Origin: Burkholderia sp. HI2500
GTDB taxonomy: Bacteria; Pseudomonadota; Gammaproteobacteria; Burkholderiales; Burkholderiaceae
NCBI RefSeq assembly: GCF_002223055.1
Contig: NZ_NKFL01000004.1
Location: forward strand, 1,116,001-1,180,000
Direction of reading: 5' to 3'
Length of the DNA stretch: 64,000 nucleotides
A program made the position numbers and the translations under genes. Below are positions 9,642 to 19,111 of this stretch, in pieces. The notes below the pieces were generated by a model that saw only the letters and a list, made by a program, of their open reading frames with translations, did no database searches and was not told the origin of the DNA. Position 1 is the first letter of the stretch, and each line of letters opens with the position of its first letter.

Positions 9642-10880
9642 TCACGCCTGCTTGCGCCGGCTGCTTTCGAGGTTCGGCAGGAACACGGTGAGCACGCCGA
9701 TCAGCGGCAGGAACGAGCACACCTTGTAGACGAACGGGATGCTCGTCGCGTCCGCGAGCTGGCCGAGCACGGCCGCGCCGACCCCACCGAGACCGAACGC
9801 GAAGCCGAAGAACAGGCCTGCGACCATCCCGACCTTGCCGGGCATCAGCTCCGTCGCATAGACGAGGATCGCGGCGAACGCCGACGCGAGCACGACGCCG
9901 ATGATCACGGTCAGCACGCTGGTCCAGAACAGGTTTGCGTACGGCAGCAGCATCGTGAACGGCGCGACGCCGAGGATCGACACCCAGATCACGTACTTGC
10001 GGCCGATCCGGTCGCCCACCGGCCCGCCGATCAGCGTGCCGGCCGCCACGGCCGCGAGGAACACGAACAGGTGGATCTGCGCGGCCTGCACCGACAGGTG
10101 GAACTTGTCGATCAGGTAGAACGTGAAATAGCTGTTGATGCTCGCGAGGTAGAAGTATTTCGAGAACACGAGCAGCACCAGCACGCCGATCGCGCCCAGC
10201 ACGCGGCCGCGCGACAGCGTCGGGTGGCCGGCCGCCGCGGCCTTCTTCTTCATCGACGGATGCTTCTTGTACCAGTGGCCGATCTGCGTGAGCACGATCA
10301 TCGCGACGAGCGCGGCCGCCGAGAACCACGCGATGCTGTGCTGGCCGTGCGGAATGATCACCAGCGCGGCGAGCAACGGCCCGAGCGCGGAGCCCGCGTT
10401 TCCGCCGACCTGGAACACCGACTGCGCGAGCCCGTGCTGGCCGCCCGACGCCATCCGCGCGACGCGCGACGACTCGGGATGGAATACCGACGAGCCGCAG
10501 CCGACGAGCGCGGCGGCCACCAGCAGCATCGGGAAATTCGGCGCGACCGACATCAGCAGCAGCCCCGCGAGCGTGAAGCCCATGCCGACCGGCAGTGAAT
10601 ACGGTTTCGGACGCTTGTCGGTATAGAGGCCGATGAGCGGCTGCAGCAGCGACGCGGTGATCTGGTAGGTGAGCGTGATCAGGCCGATCTGCGCGAACGA
10701 CAGCGCGAACTGGCTCTTGAGCATCGGATAGATCGCGAGGATCAACGACTGGATCATGTCGTTGAGCATGTGCGAGAAGCTGATCGCGCCGAGCACCGGG
10801 TACACGGTGCGGGCGACGGGGGGCGTGGATGGCTGGGCGGCGGCTGCGCCGGCGGAGCCGGTGTCGAGGCTGGTTTCCAT
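9642..10880 (-). CDS. MFS transporter of the fosmidomycin resistance (Fsr) type
   Basis: Twelve-helix type major facilitator superfamily exporter of the inner membrane, 412 residues from the ATG at 10880. The N-terminal half (SFSHMLNDMIQSLILAIYPML, and GLYTDKRPKPYSLPVGMG at the helix 2-3 loop) closely follows the Fsr/fosmidomycin efflux subfamily, and FHPESSRVARMASGG is a second family-typical stretch. The second half contains GGPVGDRIGRKYVIW, the repeated loop motif. The frame remains open well upstream, but the residues before METSLDTG do not look like protein. It is likely regulated from the 408-base divergent gap, which holds a 9-bp inverted repeat. The actual drug substrate is not shown by sequence. 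Confidence 0.85.
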   Translation of the reverse strand: METSLDTGSAGAAAAQPSTPPVARTVYPVLGAISFSHMLNDMIQSLILAIYPMLKSQFALSFAQIGLITLTYQITASLLQPLIGLYTDKRPKPYSLPVGMGFTLAGLLLMSVAPNFPMLLVAAALVGCGSSVFHPESSRVARMASGGQHGLAQSVFQVGGNAGSALGPLLAALVIIPHGQHSIAWFSAAALVAMIVLTQIGHWYKKHPSMKKKAAAAGHPTLSRGRVLGAIGVLVLLVFSKYFYLASINSYFTFYLIDKFHLSVQAAQIHLFVFLAAVAAGTLIGGPVGDRIGRKYVIWVSILGVAPFTMLLPYANLFWTSVLTVIIGVVLASAFAAILVYATELMPGKVGMVAGLFFGFAFGLGGVGAAVLGQLADATSIPFVYKVCSFLPLIGVLTVFLPNLESSRRKQA

Positions 10881-11288
10881 GTGAGAGCTGAACGAGTTGA
10901 GGTGGCGGGCGCGCTCTGCTGGGGATTGGCGCGTCTTGATTCGTTGCTGCGTCAAAGAAGTGTAATGTGGCGTATCGAGAATGTCCGGACAACTTTTATC
11001 GTGAATCGGACATTCATCTGATGGATCGTCAGGTGCGCGTTTTTTTGACCGGGTATAACGCTGGCGGCGCGCCTGCCCGTCATGGGAGGGCGCGCCCGGG
11101 GCCGGTGCGTGGTTTCCCGGACTCAAGAAACGGCGGTGGCGGCCGTAGAACGACCCAATGACAACAGGCGCGCCGCGCCCGGCACCGGCTATCCGCCGGT
11201 GCGGGCGCAGGACGCGCGGCAAGGCCAGCCATCGCGGGAATGCCGGGACCGACCTTTCCGGCCGCGTGATCAATACGGGGATAGTTCG
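10881..11288. other. divergent intergenic region between the MFS and chemoreceptor genes
   Basis: No convincing gene is seen in these 408 bases. The MFS-proximal half is less GC-rich and holds an inverted repeat (10979-11015). The chemoreceptor-proximal half is very GC-rich, and short open frames there lack ribosome-binding sites. Confidence 0.6.
10979..11015. promoter_or_regulatory. candidate operator, 9-bp inverted repeat
   Basis: GAATGTCCG at 10979-10987 is matched by CGGACATTC at 11007-11015, with 19 bases between. It lies about 100-135 bases upstream of the MFS start in the divergent gap. The regulator is unknown; no regulator gene is adjacent. Confidence 0.4.
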
Positions 11289-12962
11289 ATGAAAGCAGCA
11301 TCTTTGCATCCACAGCCGGGTGCGGCCGCCGCCGCCCCCGACGTTGCCGCCGGCCGCGCCGCACGGCGCCTGCGCGTGGCGCGTCGCGAGCGCCGGCCGT
11401 GGACCGTCAAGGCGACGTTGCGCGCCGCCTTCGCGATCCTGCTCGCCGGCACGCTGGCGATCGGCATGTTTTCGCTCTGGCAGATCAGCCGGCTGAATGC
11501 GTCGATCGCGTCGGTCTACGAGCAGGGCCACGTCGCGAGCCGCGCGGCCGCGGAGGTTCGGGCCGAAGTGCTGCGCGCGAGCCGTGCCCAGAAGATGCTG
11601 CTGACCGCGACCACCGCGAAGGAGCGCGACGAACTGGGCGCCGACGTGGGTGCGGGGCTCGCGTCGATCGGCCAGGCGCTCGGCACGCTGCAGCGCTACG
11701 CGGATCCGGCCGACGCCGACGATTCGGCGCGGCTGCACGCGTTCTCGACGGCGGTCGGCACCTGGAGCGCGCATCTGCGCGATTTCGTCGAACTCGTGCG
11801 TGCGCAGCCGCTCGACCTGTCGCAGATGAACTGGCAGGTCGGCACGCAGGACGTGTCGCTGCTGGTCGAAACCGGCAAGCTCGAGAAACTCGTCGCCGAA
11901 CTCGTAAAGACGCGCGGCGCGAAGTCGAAGGCGACGCTCGATGCGTCCGCCACCATTTTCTCGTCGTCGTTCGCGATGATCGCGGCGATGACGGTTGCGC
12001 TGATCGTGCTCGCGATCGTGATCGCCGAGCGCGTCGTGCGCCGTCTCGCGTCGCAGCTCGGCGGCGAGCCCGCGCACGCGAAGGCAATCGCCGCGGACAT
12101 CGCGCGCGGCGACCTGACGCGCCCGATCACGCTGGGCCGGCACGACCGCGACAGCATGGTGCGTGCGCTGGCCGAGATGCAGACCGGGCTCGCGGCGACC
12201 GTCGGCGAGATCGCCGTCAGCGCCGAGGCGATCGCGGCGGCGTCGGGCGAGATCTCCACCGGCAACCTCGACCTGTCGAAGCGTACCGAGCAGCAGGCCG
12301 TCGCGCTCGAACGCACCGCGGCCAGCATGGAGCAGCTCACGTCGACCGTACGCCAGAACGCCGAGAACGCGCGGCAGGCGAGCGCGCTCGCGGCCAATGC
12401 GTCGGCGGTCGCGGAGACGGGCGGGGAAGTCGTCGGGCGTGTGGTGGCGACGATGAGCGAGATCGACGACAGCGCGAAGAACATCCGCGACATCATCGGC
12501 ACGATCGAGGGGATCGCGTTCCAGACCAACATTCTCGCGTTGAATGCGGCGGTCGAGGCCGCCCGCGCGGGCGAACAGGGGCGTGGTTTTTCGGTGGTCG
12601 CGGGCGAGGTGCGGTTGCTCGCGCAGCGCTCGGCGACCGCGGCGAAGGAGATCCGCGAGCTGATCGGTGCATCGGTCGAACGCGTCGCGAACGGCGCGAC
12701 GCTCGCGCACGATGCGGGCCGCACGATGGGCGACGTCGTGCGCGCGGTGAAGCGCGTGACCGACATCATCGGCGAGATTTCGGCGGCATCCGACGAGCAG
12801 AGCGCCGGCATCGAGGAGATCGGCCGTGCGGTCACGCAGATGGATGCCGGCACGCAGCAGAACGCGGCGCTCGTCGAACAGGCGGCCGCGGCCGCGAATG
12901 CGCTCGACGAGCAGGCGCAGGCGCTGAAGTCGCTGGTCGGGCGTTTCCGCATCGCCGCGTAA
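11289..12962 (+). CDS. methyl-accepting chemotaxis protein
   Basis: Inner-membrane chemoreceptor that signals through CheW/CheA to the flagellar motor. The ATG at 11289 gives 557 residues. After a proline/arginine-rich cytoplasmic stretch of about 40 residues comes the first membrane helix ([19 protein letters not shown]). A periplasmic four-helix-bundle type domain follows (about 65-215), then a second helix ([19 protein letters not shown]) and a HAMP region ([21 protein letters not shown]). The signalling domain has the conserved hairpin tip [20 protein letters not shown] near residue 415. The protein ends in RFRIAA with no NWETF-type CheR tether. The ligand is unknown. Confidence 0.93.
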   Translation: MKAASLHPQPGAAAAAPDVAAGRAARRLRVARRERRPWTVKATLRAAFAILLAGTLAIGMFSLWQISRLNASIASVYEQGHVASRAAAEVRAEVLRASRAQKMLLTATTAKERDELGADVGAGLASIGQALGTLQRYADPADADDSARLHAFSTAVGTWSAHLRDFVELVRAQPLDLSQMNWQVGTQDVSLLVETGKLEKLVAELVKTRGAKSKATLDASATIFSSSFAMIAAMTVALIVLAIVIAERVVRRLASQLGGEPAHAKAIAADIARGDLTRPITLGRHDRDSMVRALAEMQTGLAATVGEIAVSAEAIAAASGEISTGNLDLSKRTEQQAVALERTAASMEQLTSTVRQNAENARQASALAANASAVAETGGEVVGRVVATMSEIDDSAKNIRDIIGTIEGIAFQTNILALNAAVEAARAGEQGRGFSVVAGEVRLLAQRSATAAKEIRELIGASVERVANGATLAHDAGRTMGDVVRAVKRVTDIIGEISAASDEQSAGIEEIGRAVTQMDAGTQQNAALVEQAAAAANALDEQAQALKSLVGRFRIAA

Positions 12963-12986
12963 GCGCCGCCGGCCATCCGGCGCTTA
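12960..12986. terminator. hairpin built from the two convergent stop codons
   Basis: TAAGCGCCG at 12960-12968 pairs with CGGCGCTTA at 12978-12986. The left arm contains the chemoreceptor TAA and the right arm contains the TAA of the convergent HlyD gene. It is probably a bidirectional terminator, although U-tracts are lacking. Confidence 0.5.
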
Positions 12987-13859
12987 CGACTTCTTCTGCT
13001 TGTCCGGATCGATGATGACCGTGCAGGTCGTGCCCGCCGACAGCACCACGTCGGCCGGCACGTCGTCGATCTTGATGCGCACCGGCACGCGCTGCGCGAG
13101 CCGCACCCAGTTGAAGGTCGGGTTCACGTCCGCGACGAGATCGCGGCTCTGCGGGTTGTCGCGATCGTAGATGCCGCGCGAGATGCTTTCGACGTGGCCC
13201 TTCATCACGCCGCCGCTCATCAGCCGCATCTCGGCCGGCGCGCCGATCTTCACGCGCGGCAGCTTGGTTTCCTCGAAGTAGCCGTAGACCCAGAACGAAT
13301 GGCTGTCGACGATCGCGAGCTTCGCCTGGCCGGCCACCGCATAGTTGCCCTTGAAGGTCTGCAGGTTCGTGATGTAGCCGTCGACCGGCGCGACGACGCG
13401 CGTGCGCTCGAGGTTGAGTTTCGCGGCATCGAGTGCGGCGATCGCCTGCTGGTACTGCGCATCGGCGCTCGACGCGCTGTGCGCGGCGTTCTCGCGGTTT
13501 TCCTTCGACACGACGAGCGCATCGAGATCCGCGCGGCGCGCCGCGTCGTCGCGGCGCATCTGCAGTTCCGCGCGGCGGGCGGCAACGGCCGCCTGCGCCT
13601 GCTCGACCGCGATCTGGTAGTGCGACGGGTCGATCTGCATGATCAGGTCGCCTTTCTTGACGAGCTGGTTGTCATGCACGGGCAGCTCGACGATCGCGCC
13701 CGACACGTCCGGCGCGACGTTGACGATCTCGGCGCGCACGCGCCCGTCGCGCGTCCACGGATCGTCCATGTAGTGCACCCACAGCGAGCGCCCGATCAGG
13801 ATCGCGACGAGAAGGATGACGGCGGTCGCGACGAAGCCGAAGAGTTTTCTGAGAATCAT
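12984..13859 (-). CDS. HlyD/AaeA-type membrane fusion protein
   Basis: Periplasmic adaptor of a tripartite efflux pump, linking the inner-membrane FUSC protein to the outer-membrane factor. It has 291 residues. One N-terminal membrane helix (FGFVATAVILLVAILIG) is followed by a lipoyl half (VAPDVSGAIVELPVHDNQLVK), an alpha-helical hairpin (about 75-140), the second lipoyl half (ERTRVVAPVDGYITNLQ) and a beta-barrel domain. The arrangement matches AaeA of aromatic carboxylic acid efflux and the fusaric acid resistance adaptors. It is the last gene of the four-gene minus-strand operon. Confidence 0.92.
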   Translation of the reverse strand: MILRKLFGFVATAVILLVAILIGRSLWVHYMDDPWTRDGRVRAEIVNVAPDVSGAIVELPVHDNQLVKKGDLIMQIDPSHYQIAVEQAQAAVAARRAELQMRRDDAARRADLDALVVSKENRENAAHSASSADAQYQQAIAALDAAKLNLERTRVVAPVDGYITNLQTFKGNYAVAGQAKLAIVDSHSFWVYGYFEETKLPRVKIGAPAEMRLMSGGVMKGHVESISRGIYDRDNPQSRDLVADVNPTFNWVRLAQRVPVRIKIDDVPADVVLSAGTTCTVIIDPDKQKKS

Positions 13860-13871
13860 GATGGTTCGGAA

Positions 13872-14075
13872 TCAACGGTAAACGGCAAGACTCAGTCCGC
13901 CGCAAATGCAGACGAGAAGGCAGGCCCGGAACAGCGACGGGTGCCAGACGAGTCGGTAGAGGCCCGTGTAGGCGAGCAGGCGGTCGACGGCCCAGGTCGC
14001 GAGCGCGCCGAGGACGAACATCAGCACCACCGTGGGCATGTAGGCATCGAGAATGGCGATTTCACGCGGCATCAT
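13872..14075 (-). CDS. DUF1656 (AaeX-like) small membrane protein
   Basis: A 67-residue inner-membrane protein with two hydrophobic segments (PTVVLMFVLGALATWAV and ACLLVCICGGLSLAV) and the family-typical start PREIAILDAYMPT. DUF1656/AaeX proteins always accompany AaeA/AaeB-type pumps; their job is not established. Its ATG overlaps the stop of the FUSC gene as ATGA (14072-14075), so translation is probably coupled. A second in-frame ATG follows immediately. Confidence 0.92.
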   Translation of the reverse strand: MMPREIAILDAYMPTVVLMFVLGALATWAVDRLLAYTGLYRLVWHPSLFRACLLVCICGGLSLAVYR

Positions 14076-16273
14076 GACGAGGCTCCTGGTTGGGGACGCA
14101 CGGGGCGGTTGCGGTTGAGCGCGGCGAGCGGCGATTCGGGATCGAGCAGCGCCGTGCGCACGAAATGCAGGTGGCTCAGGATCCGCTGCAGCCGGTGGCG
14201 TTCCTCACGCGTCGGCGTGAACGCGTCGAGCGTTTGCCGGGTCGCATCGATCGCATCGTTGACCGCGGTGAGCGTGGCGTCGAAGCGTTCGGCGTCCGGC
14301 CGGGTGAACAGCGACGACAGCGCGGTGCGCATCGTCTCGATCGCGCGTCGCCACGGCGTCGTCGGCGCATAGCGCGGATCGGACGGCAGCGTGGCCAGCT
14401 CGTGGCGCAGGTCGATGGCCGCGTTGCCGGTTTCGAGCACCGCGAACATCCAGCGCAGCGCGTCACGTTGCACGTCGGGCTGGTCGGCCGACAGCGTGTG
14501 CGCCTGGTACATCAGGTCGCGCGCGCCGCTCTCGAAGCGCGTGCGCAAACCGGCGAGCCGCGCATGGCAGGCCGCGACGGCCTGGTGACGCAGGTCGGCG
14601 AGCAGGCGCTTCTTGAGCCACGGCGCGGTCGGCGGGAACAGCACGGCGAACGCGATCGCCGATACCAGCATCGACAGCAGCAGCGCGAGCGCGTCGTTCA
14701 TGAAGCCCGTCGGGTCGTAGTGCGTGATGTTGTCCGGGCCGGCGAGGAAGCAGAAGAAAATCAGGTAGCCCATCCCGTACCCGGCAAGCTTCGGCTTCAG
14801 CGTCATGTAGATGCCGATCGCGAGCAGCGGCGCGAGCGCCACGCACAGCAGCGGAAAGCCGTCGATGTGCGGATAGATGCCGAACATCAGCACGAAGCCG
14901 GTGCAGACGGCGAGCGCCGTGCCCATGCCCATCTGCGCGGACATCGCGGTCGGGCGCGGCGTCGACGACGCGAGCGCGCAGGTCGCCGCCGCCGTCAGCG
15001 TCATCGTCACGCCGCTCGGCCACGCAGTCTCGATCCAGAACCACCCGAGCACCAGGATCACGGTCGCCGTGCGGATCGCCGCGATCACCATCGCCGTCGC
15101 ATTGGTGCGCGGCTCGTAGCGCTCGATCCAGCGTTCGCGTTCGTGCGTCGCGGTCGACAGCGACGCGTAGGTGGCCGCGTACTCGTGCAGGTCGGTGATG
15201 AAGCGGTACAGCAGCTCGGCGGCCGTGTCGAAGTCGAGCAGCGGGAAGCCGGGCTGCGTTTCGAGCGCCGCGCGCGTCGCGCGGATGCGGCGCGGCAGCG
15301 CGTCGCGCCACGCGAGCAGTTGCTCGGCCGAATGCGCGGCGTCGATCGACGTGCGCACGGGTTCGCCATGGCGCGTGAGCAGCGGCGCGATTTCGCGGAA
15401 ATACGGCTCGATCGCATCGATCGCGGCCTGCGCACCGGCCGCGTGCAGCCGGTTCATCAACTGATGCAGCGCGTGAAAGCGGCTCGATGCGCTCATGAAC
15501 TCGCTGTTCAGCCGCGCGAGCCGGCCGCTGCGCATGCGCGTGTCCGGATTCTCGAACACGGCCATGCTGCGCGCGGCCTCGAAGCCGACCACGTCGGCGA
15601 CGAAGCGCGTGTGGATCGTCTCGATGTGCGCGCGGTCGAGCTGGCCCGACAGCGCCGACGCGACGTAGTCGACGAAGCTGCCGAAGCGCTTGCGCACCGT
15701 CGTGCGCATCTGCTCGCCGGTGTATTGCGGAAACACGAGCGCGCTGACCACGCCGGCCGACACGATCCCGATGATGACTTCCGAGACGCGCGTCATCGCG
15801 CTCATGAATGCGCCGTCCGGGTGCTGCGACGCGGGCAGGCCGATCAGCGCGGTCGTATAGCCGGCGAGCAGGAAGCCGTAGCTGCGGAAGTTGCGGTTGC
15901 GTGCCGCGCCGGCGGTGCACAGCGCGATCCAGATGGCGATCGCCAGCAGGAACAGCTGCGGCTGCTGCGGGAACAGCCCGACGAACGTGAGCGTCGCGAT
16001 GAGCCCGAAGATCGTGCCGGCGACCCGGTAGAAGCTCTTCGCGAGCACGGCGCCGCTTTGCGGCTGCATCACGATGAAGACGGTCGTCATCGCCGTCTTC
16101 GGTGCCGGCAGGTCGAGCCGCATCGACACGCCGAGCGCGATGAAGGTCGCGAGCAGCGCCTTGAACAGGTAGAGCCACGCGGCGCCGTCGGTGCGGGCCC
16201 AGTCGCCGAACGCGGCGGTCCAGGCCGCGAACGGGCCGCCGGCGGGTGTGGAAGCGGGGGAGGAGGCTGACAT
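14072..16273 (-). CDS. FUSC/AaeB-family efflux permease
   Basis: Inner-membrane permease of the fusaric acid resistance/AaeB family, 733 residues, the usual size. Two membrane blocks are visible: one near residues 20-170 (WLYLFKALLATFIALGVSMRLDLP, KTAMTTVFIVMQPQSGAVLAKSFYR split by a loop) and one near 390-545 (SGVTMTLTAAATCALASS, YGMGYLIFFCFLAGP). Each is followed by a long soluble helical region. Together with the adjacent HlyD and NodT genes it forms a complete tripartite pump, probably for aromatic acids or related toxic compounds; that substrate is inferred from the family. Confidence 0.93.
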   Translation of the reverse strand: MSASSPASTPAGGPFAAWTAAFGDWARTDGAAWLYLFKALLATFIALGVSMRLDLPAPKTAMTTVFIVMQPQSGAVLAKSFYRVAGTIFGLIATLTFVGLFPQQPQLFLLAIAIWIALCTAGAARNRNFRSYGFLLAGYTTALIGLPASQHPDGAFMSAMTRVSEVIIGIVSAGVVSALVFPQYTGEQMRTTVRKRFGSFVDYVASALSGQLDRAHIETIHTRFVADVVGFEAARSMAVFENPDTRMRSGRLARLNSEFMSASSRFHALHQLMNRLHAAGAQAAIDAIEPYFREIAPLLTRHGEPVRTSIDAAHSAEQLLAWRDALPRRIRATRAALETQPGFPLLDFDTAAELLYRFITDLHEYAATYASLSTATHERERWIERYEPRTNATAMVIAAIRTATVILVLGWFWIETAWPSGVTMTLTAAATCALASSTPRPTAMSAQMGMGTALAVCTGFVLMFGIYPHIDGFPLLCVALAPLLAIGIYMTLKPKLAGYGMGYLIFFCFLAGPDNITHYDPTGFMNDALALLLSMLVSAIAFAVLFPPTAPWLKKRLLADLRHQAVAACHARLAGLRTRFESGARDLMYQAHTLSADQPDVQRDALRWMFAVLETGNAAIDLRHELATLPSDPRYAPTTPWRRAIETMRTALSSLFTRPDAERFDATLTAVNDAIDATRQTLDAFTPTREERHRLQRILSHLHFVRTALLDPESPLAALNRNRPVRPQPGASS

Positions 16274-16287
16274 GGCGTCGCTCCGCG

Positions 16288-17895
16288 TTACCGTGCGGCC
16301 GGCACGCCGGACGCACCGGCGGCGGCCACCTGCGCGGGCCGGGCGACGGCTGCCACGGGCTTCGCGCCCGACGCGGCGGCAGGCGCGGCTGCGCCTGTGG
16401 CGGATCCGTCGTGCGACGGATGGCCGCCCTGTGGATGGCCGCCCCGAACGTCCGTACCCGTCTCGACCCCACCGCCGAGCGCGGCCATCAACTGCGCATG
16501 CGCGGCGAGGCGTTCCGCATCGATGCGGGCGGCCGTTTCCTGCGCGCGCAGCAACTGCTGCTGCGCGACCAGCACGTTCACGTAGTCGGTCAGCCCGCGG
16601 CGGAAGCCTTCGCGCGACAGCTGGTAGCTGCGGTCGTTGGCGGCCACCGAGCGTGCGGCGTCCTTCTTCTGCGTATCGAGCGAACGGATCCGCACGACCT
16701 GGTCGGCGATGTCCTTGAGCGCGCCGACGATCGTCTGGTTGTAGCGCTCGACCGCCTGGTCGTAGCCGGCATTCGCGGCGCCGAGCTGCGCCCGCAGCCT
16801 GCCGCCTTCGAAGATCGGCAGCGACAGCGCGGGGCCGGCCGTCCAGCCGCCGTTCATCGCGCGCAGGAAGTCGGTGAACGGCGCGGTCACGCCGAAGCCG
16901 CCGACCGTCGCGAGCAGGTCGATGTTCGGGTAGAACGACGCCTTCGCGACATCGATGCCGCGCGCCTGCGCGTCGACCGTCCAGCGCGCCGCGACGACGT
17001 CGGGGCGGCGGCCGAGCAGGTCGGCCGGCATCGCCGACGGCAGGCCGGCCGGTGCGTCGAGCGACAGCTGCGGCCGCTTGATCGCATCGCCCGCGCCGGG
17101 GCCCTTGCCGGCCAGCGCGGCGAGCTGATGCCGTGCGAGCTGGATCGCTTCCTCATAGCTGTCGATCTGGCGCTCATAATCGGGCAGCGTCGATTCCGCC
17201 TGGCTCACTTCGAGCTGAGTGCCGAGGCCGGCCTGCAGCCGCTTGCGCGCCAGATCGGCGAGCGAACGCTGGCGTTCGAACGTTTCGTGCGCGAGGTCGA
17301 GCAACGCGTAGTTCATCGACATGCCGACGTACGCGCGCACGACGTTGACTTCGAGCTCGAGCTTGGCCGCCCGCGCGTCGGCGGCGGTTGCATGCGCGGT
17401 GTCGAGCGCGCGCTCGGTCGCGTTCTTGTCCTTGCCCCACAGGTCGAGGTGGTACGACAGGCCGAGCGTGCCGGTGTTGTTCCAGGTATCGGTGTTCGCG
17501 AGCGGGCCGGGGCCGTAGTACACGTTGTCCGGCCAGTGCTGGCGCATCAGCGACAGGTTGCCGTTGATCTGCGGCAGCTCGGCCGAGCGGGCCACGCGCG
17601 CCATCGCCTGCGCTTCGCGTACCCGTGCCTCGGCGGCCGCGAGCGTCGGGTTGCCGGCCTGGGCGTTGGCGATCCAGGCGTCGAGTTGCGGATCGCGGTA
17701 GGCGCGCCACCAGTCGGCCGCGGGCCAGCCCGCGTCACGGTCGGCCGCGCGGATCGCAGCGCCGGCATCGAGCGCGTTCGCCTCGATGCGGGCCGACTGC
17801 GGCTTGTTGTCGCCCATGCTCGCGCATCCGGCCATTATTAATGAGACTGCAAGAACCGCCAGTGCGAGCGTCCCTTTTGTCGCCGGAGACTGCAC
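16288..17895 (-). CDS. NodT-family outer-membrane efflux lipoprotein
   Basis: Outer-membrane channel of the TolC/OprM/NodT family, 535 residues. The start is placed at GTG 17895 because GGGAG precedes it by six bases; an earlier ATG at 17976 has no such site. The signal peptide ends in SLIMAGC, giving a lipidated Cys. Two outer membrane efflux repeats are visible (WWRAYRDPQLDAWIANA onward, and the second after residue about 270, including GRRPDVVAARWTVDAQ). A His/Gly-rich, proline/alanine-rich tail follows the second repeat, which is unusual. First gene of the pump operon, 14 bases before the FUSC gene. Confidence 0.92.
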   Translation of the reverse strand: MQSPATKGTLALAVLAVSLIMAGCASMGDNKPQSARIEANALDAGAAIRAADRDAGWPAADWWRAYRDPQLDAWIANAQAGNPTLAAAEARVREAQAMARVARSAELPQINGNLSLMRQHWPDNVYYGPGPLANTDTWNNTGTLGLSYHLDLWGKDKNATERALDTAHATAADARAAKLELEVNVVRAYVGMSMNYALLDLAHETFERQRSLADLARKRLQAGLGTQLEVSQAESTLPDYERQIDSYEEAIQLARHQLAALAGKGPGAGDAIKRPQLSLDAPAGLPSAMPADLLGRRPDVVAARWTVDAQARGIDVAKASFYPNIDLLATVGGFGVTAPFTDFLRAMNGGWTAGPALSLPIFEGGRLRAQLGAANAGYDQAVERYNQTIVGALKDIADQVVRIRSLDTQKKDAARSVAANDRSYQLSREGFRRGLTDYVNVLVAQQQLLRAQETAARIDAERLAAHAQLMAALGGGVETGTDVRGGHPQGGHPSHDGSATGAAAPAAASGAKPVAAVARPAQVAAAGASGVPAAR

Positions 17896-17941
17896 GATTT
17901 TCTCCCTTTCGGATATAGATGAGTCGGATGCGATTATATTT

Positions 17942-17957
17942 TTCAGTGATTCCTGAA
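17942..17957. promoter_or_regulatory. candidate LysR-type operator
   Basis: TTCAG-N6-CTGAA in the 157-base AT-richer gap between the divergent NodT and LysR genes. It fits the T-N11-A dyad pattern of LysR-type binding sites and is placed to control the pump operon and the regulator. Confidence 0.4.
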
Positions 17958-18052
17958 TAAATGGACAAGGGTGCAAGTCATTTTTACGAATCCTGAGACA
18001 ATACTTGTTCGCCTCTGTGCAACAATCCGTCCGGATTCAAACGGGTAATGGG

Positions 18053-18994
18053 ATGGATACGTTACAAAACATGCGGGTGTTCGTCCGCGTGGTCGACGCG
18101 GGAAGTTTTACCGCGGCCGCCCAGCAGATGAATTCGACTACCGCCTACGCGTCGCGCGCGGTCTCGGACCTAGAGGCGCACCTGCGCACGCGTCTCCTGA
18201 ACCGCACGACGCGCCGGATCGCGCTGACCGAAGCCGGCGAGCGCTACCTGCAGCGCTGCGAAGAGATCCTCGCGTATGTCGACCAGGCCGAAGCCGAGGC
18301 GGGCGACGCGCATGCGCGCCCGTCGGGCAAGCTGAAGGTGCATTGCTTCACGAGCCTCGGCCAGCACTACCTGGTGCCGGCCATCGCGCGCTATCGCGAG
18401 CGCTACCCGGACGTGCACGTCGAGCTGACCCTCGCGCAGCGGATGCCCGATTTGCTCGACGAGGGGTATGACGTCGCGATCGTCGTCGGCCGCGACCTGC
18501 CGGATTCGGGGCTCGTGTCGCAGCGGCTCGGTGTGAGCTACAGCGTCGTGTGCGCATCGCCCGGGTATGTCGAGTCGCACGGCGTGCCGCAGCGGCCGGC
18601 CGACCTCGCGCAGCATGTGTGCCTCGGGATGATCGCGCCGGGCTTTCACTTCGACGAATGGGCGCTATCGGGGCCGAACGGCGACGAGGTCGTGCCGGTC
18701 ACGGCGCCACCGTTTCGCGTGAACGTCGCCGAGGCGCTCGCGGTGGCCGTGCGGGAAGGGATGGGGATCGGCGGTCTGCCGCTCTATTCGGCGATCGGCT
18801 GGCTGCGCAGCGGGCACATCGTGCGCGTGATGCCCGAGTACCGGTCGCACGTGATGAACATCTACGCGCTGTATCCGTCGCGCCAGTACCTCGACGCGAA
18901 AATTCGCACCTGGGTCGATTTCCTGCGCGACGAACTGCCGGCCACGCTCGCCGCCGACGAAGCCGCGCTCGAGCAGTACACGCGTGCGACATGA
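18053..18994 (+). CDS. LysR-family transcriptional regulator
   Basis: DNA-binding regulator of 313 residues from the ATG at 18053. The N-terminal winged helix-turn-helix is clear (MRVFVRVVDAGSFTAAAQQM, then SRAVSDLEAHLRTRLLNRTT). The effector-binding domain follows from about residue 90. It is transcribed divergently from the four-gene efflux operon, the same arrangement as aaeR/aaeXAB, so it is the likely activator of that pump. The effector is presumably an aromatic acid, by analogy only. Confidence 0.93.
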   Translation: MDTLQNMRVFVRVVDAGSFTAAAQQMNSTTAYASRAVSDLEAHLRTRLLNRTTRRIALTEAGERYLQRCEEILAYVDQAEAEAGDAHARPSGKLKVHCFTSLGQHYLVPAIARYRERYPDVHVELTLAQRMPDLLDEGYDVAIVVGRDLPDSGLVSQRLGVSYSVVCASPGYVESHGVPQRPADLAQHVCLGMIAPGFHFDEWALSGPNGDEVVPVTAPPFRVNVAEALAVAVREGMGIGGLPLYSAIGWLRSGHIVRVMPEYRSHVMNIYALYPSRQYLDAKIRTWVDFLRDELPATLAADEAALEQYTRAT

Positions 18995-19111
18995 CAGCGC
19001 GGTTGACCGCGATCTGACGAGATTTGTCCTTCACGCAACATTTTTTTACGAACGCGTGTCAGACAGTTTGATACTGTGGGAATTAACGAGATACGCAACC
19101 CCGGAGTAGCA

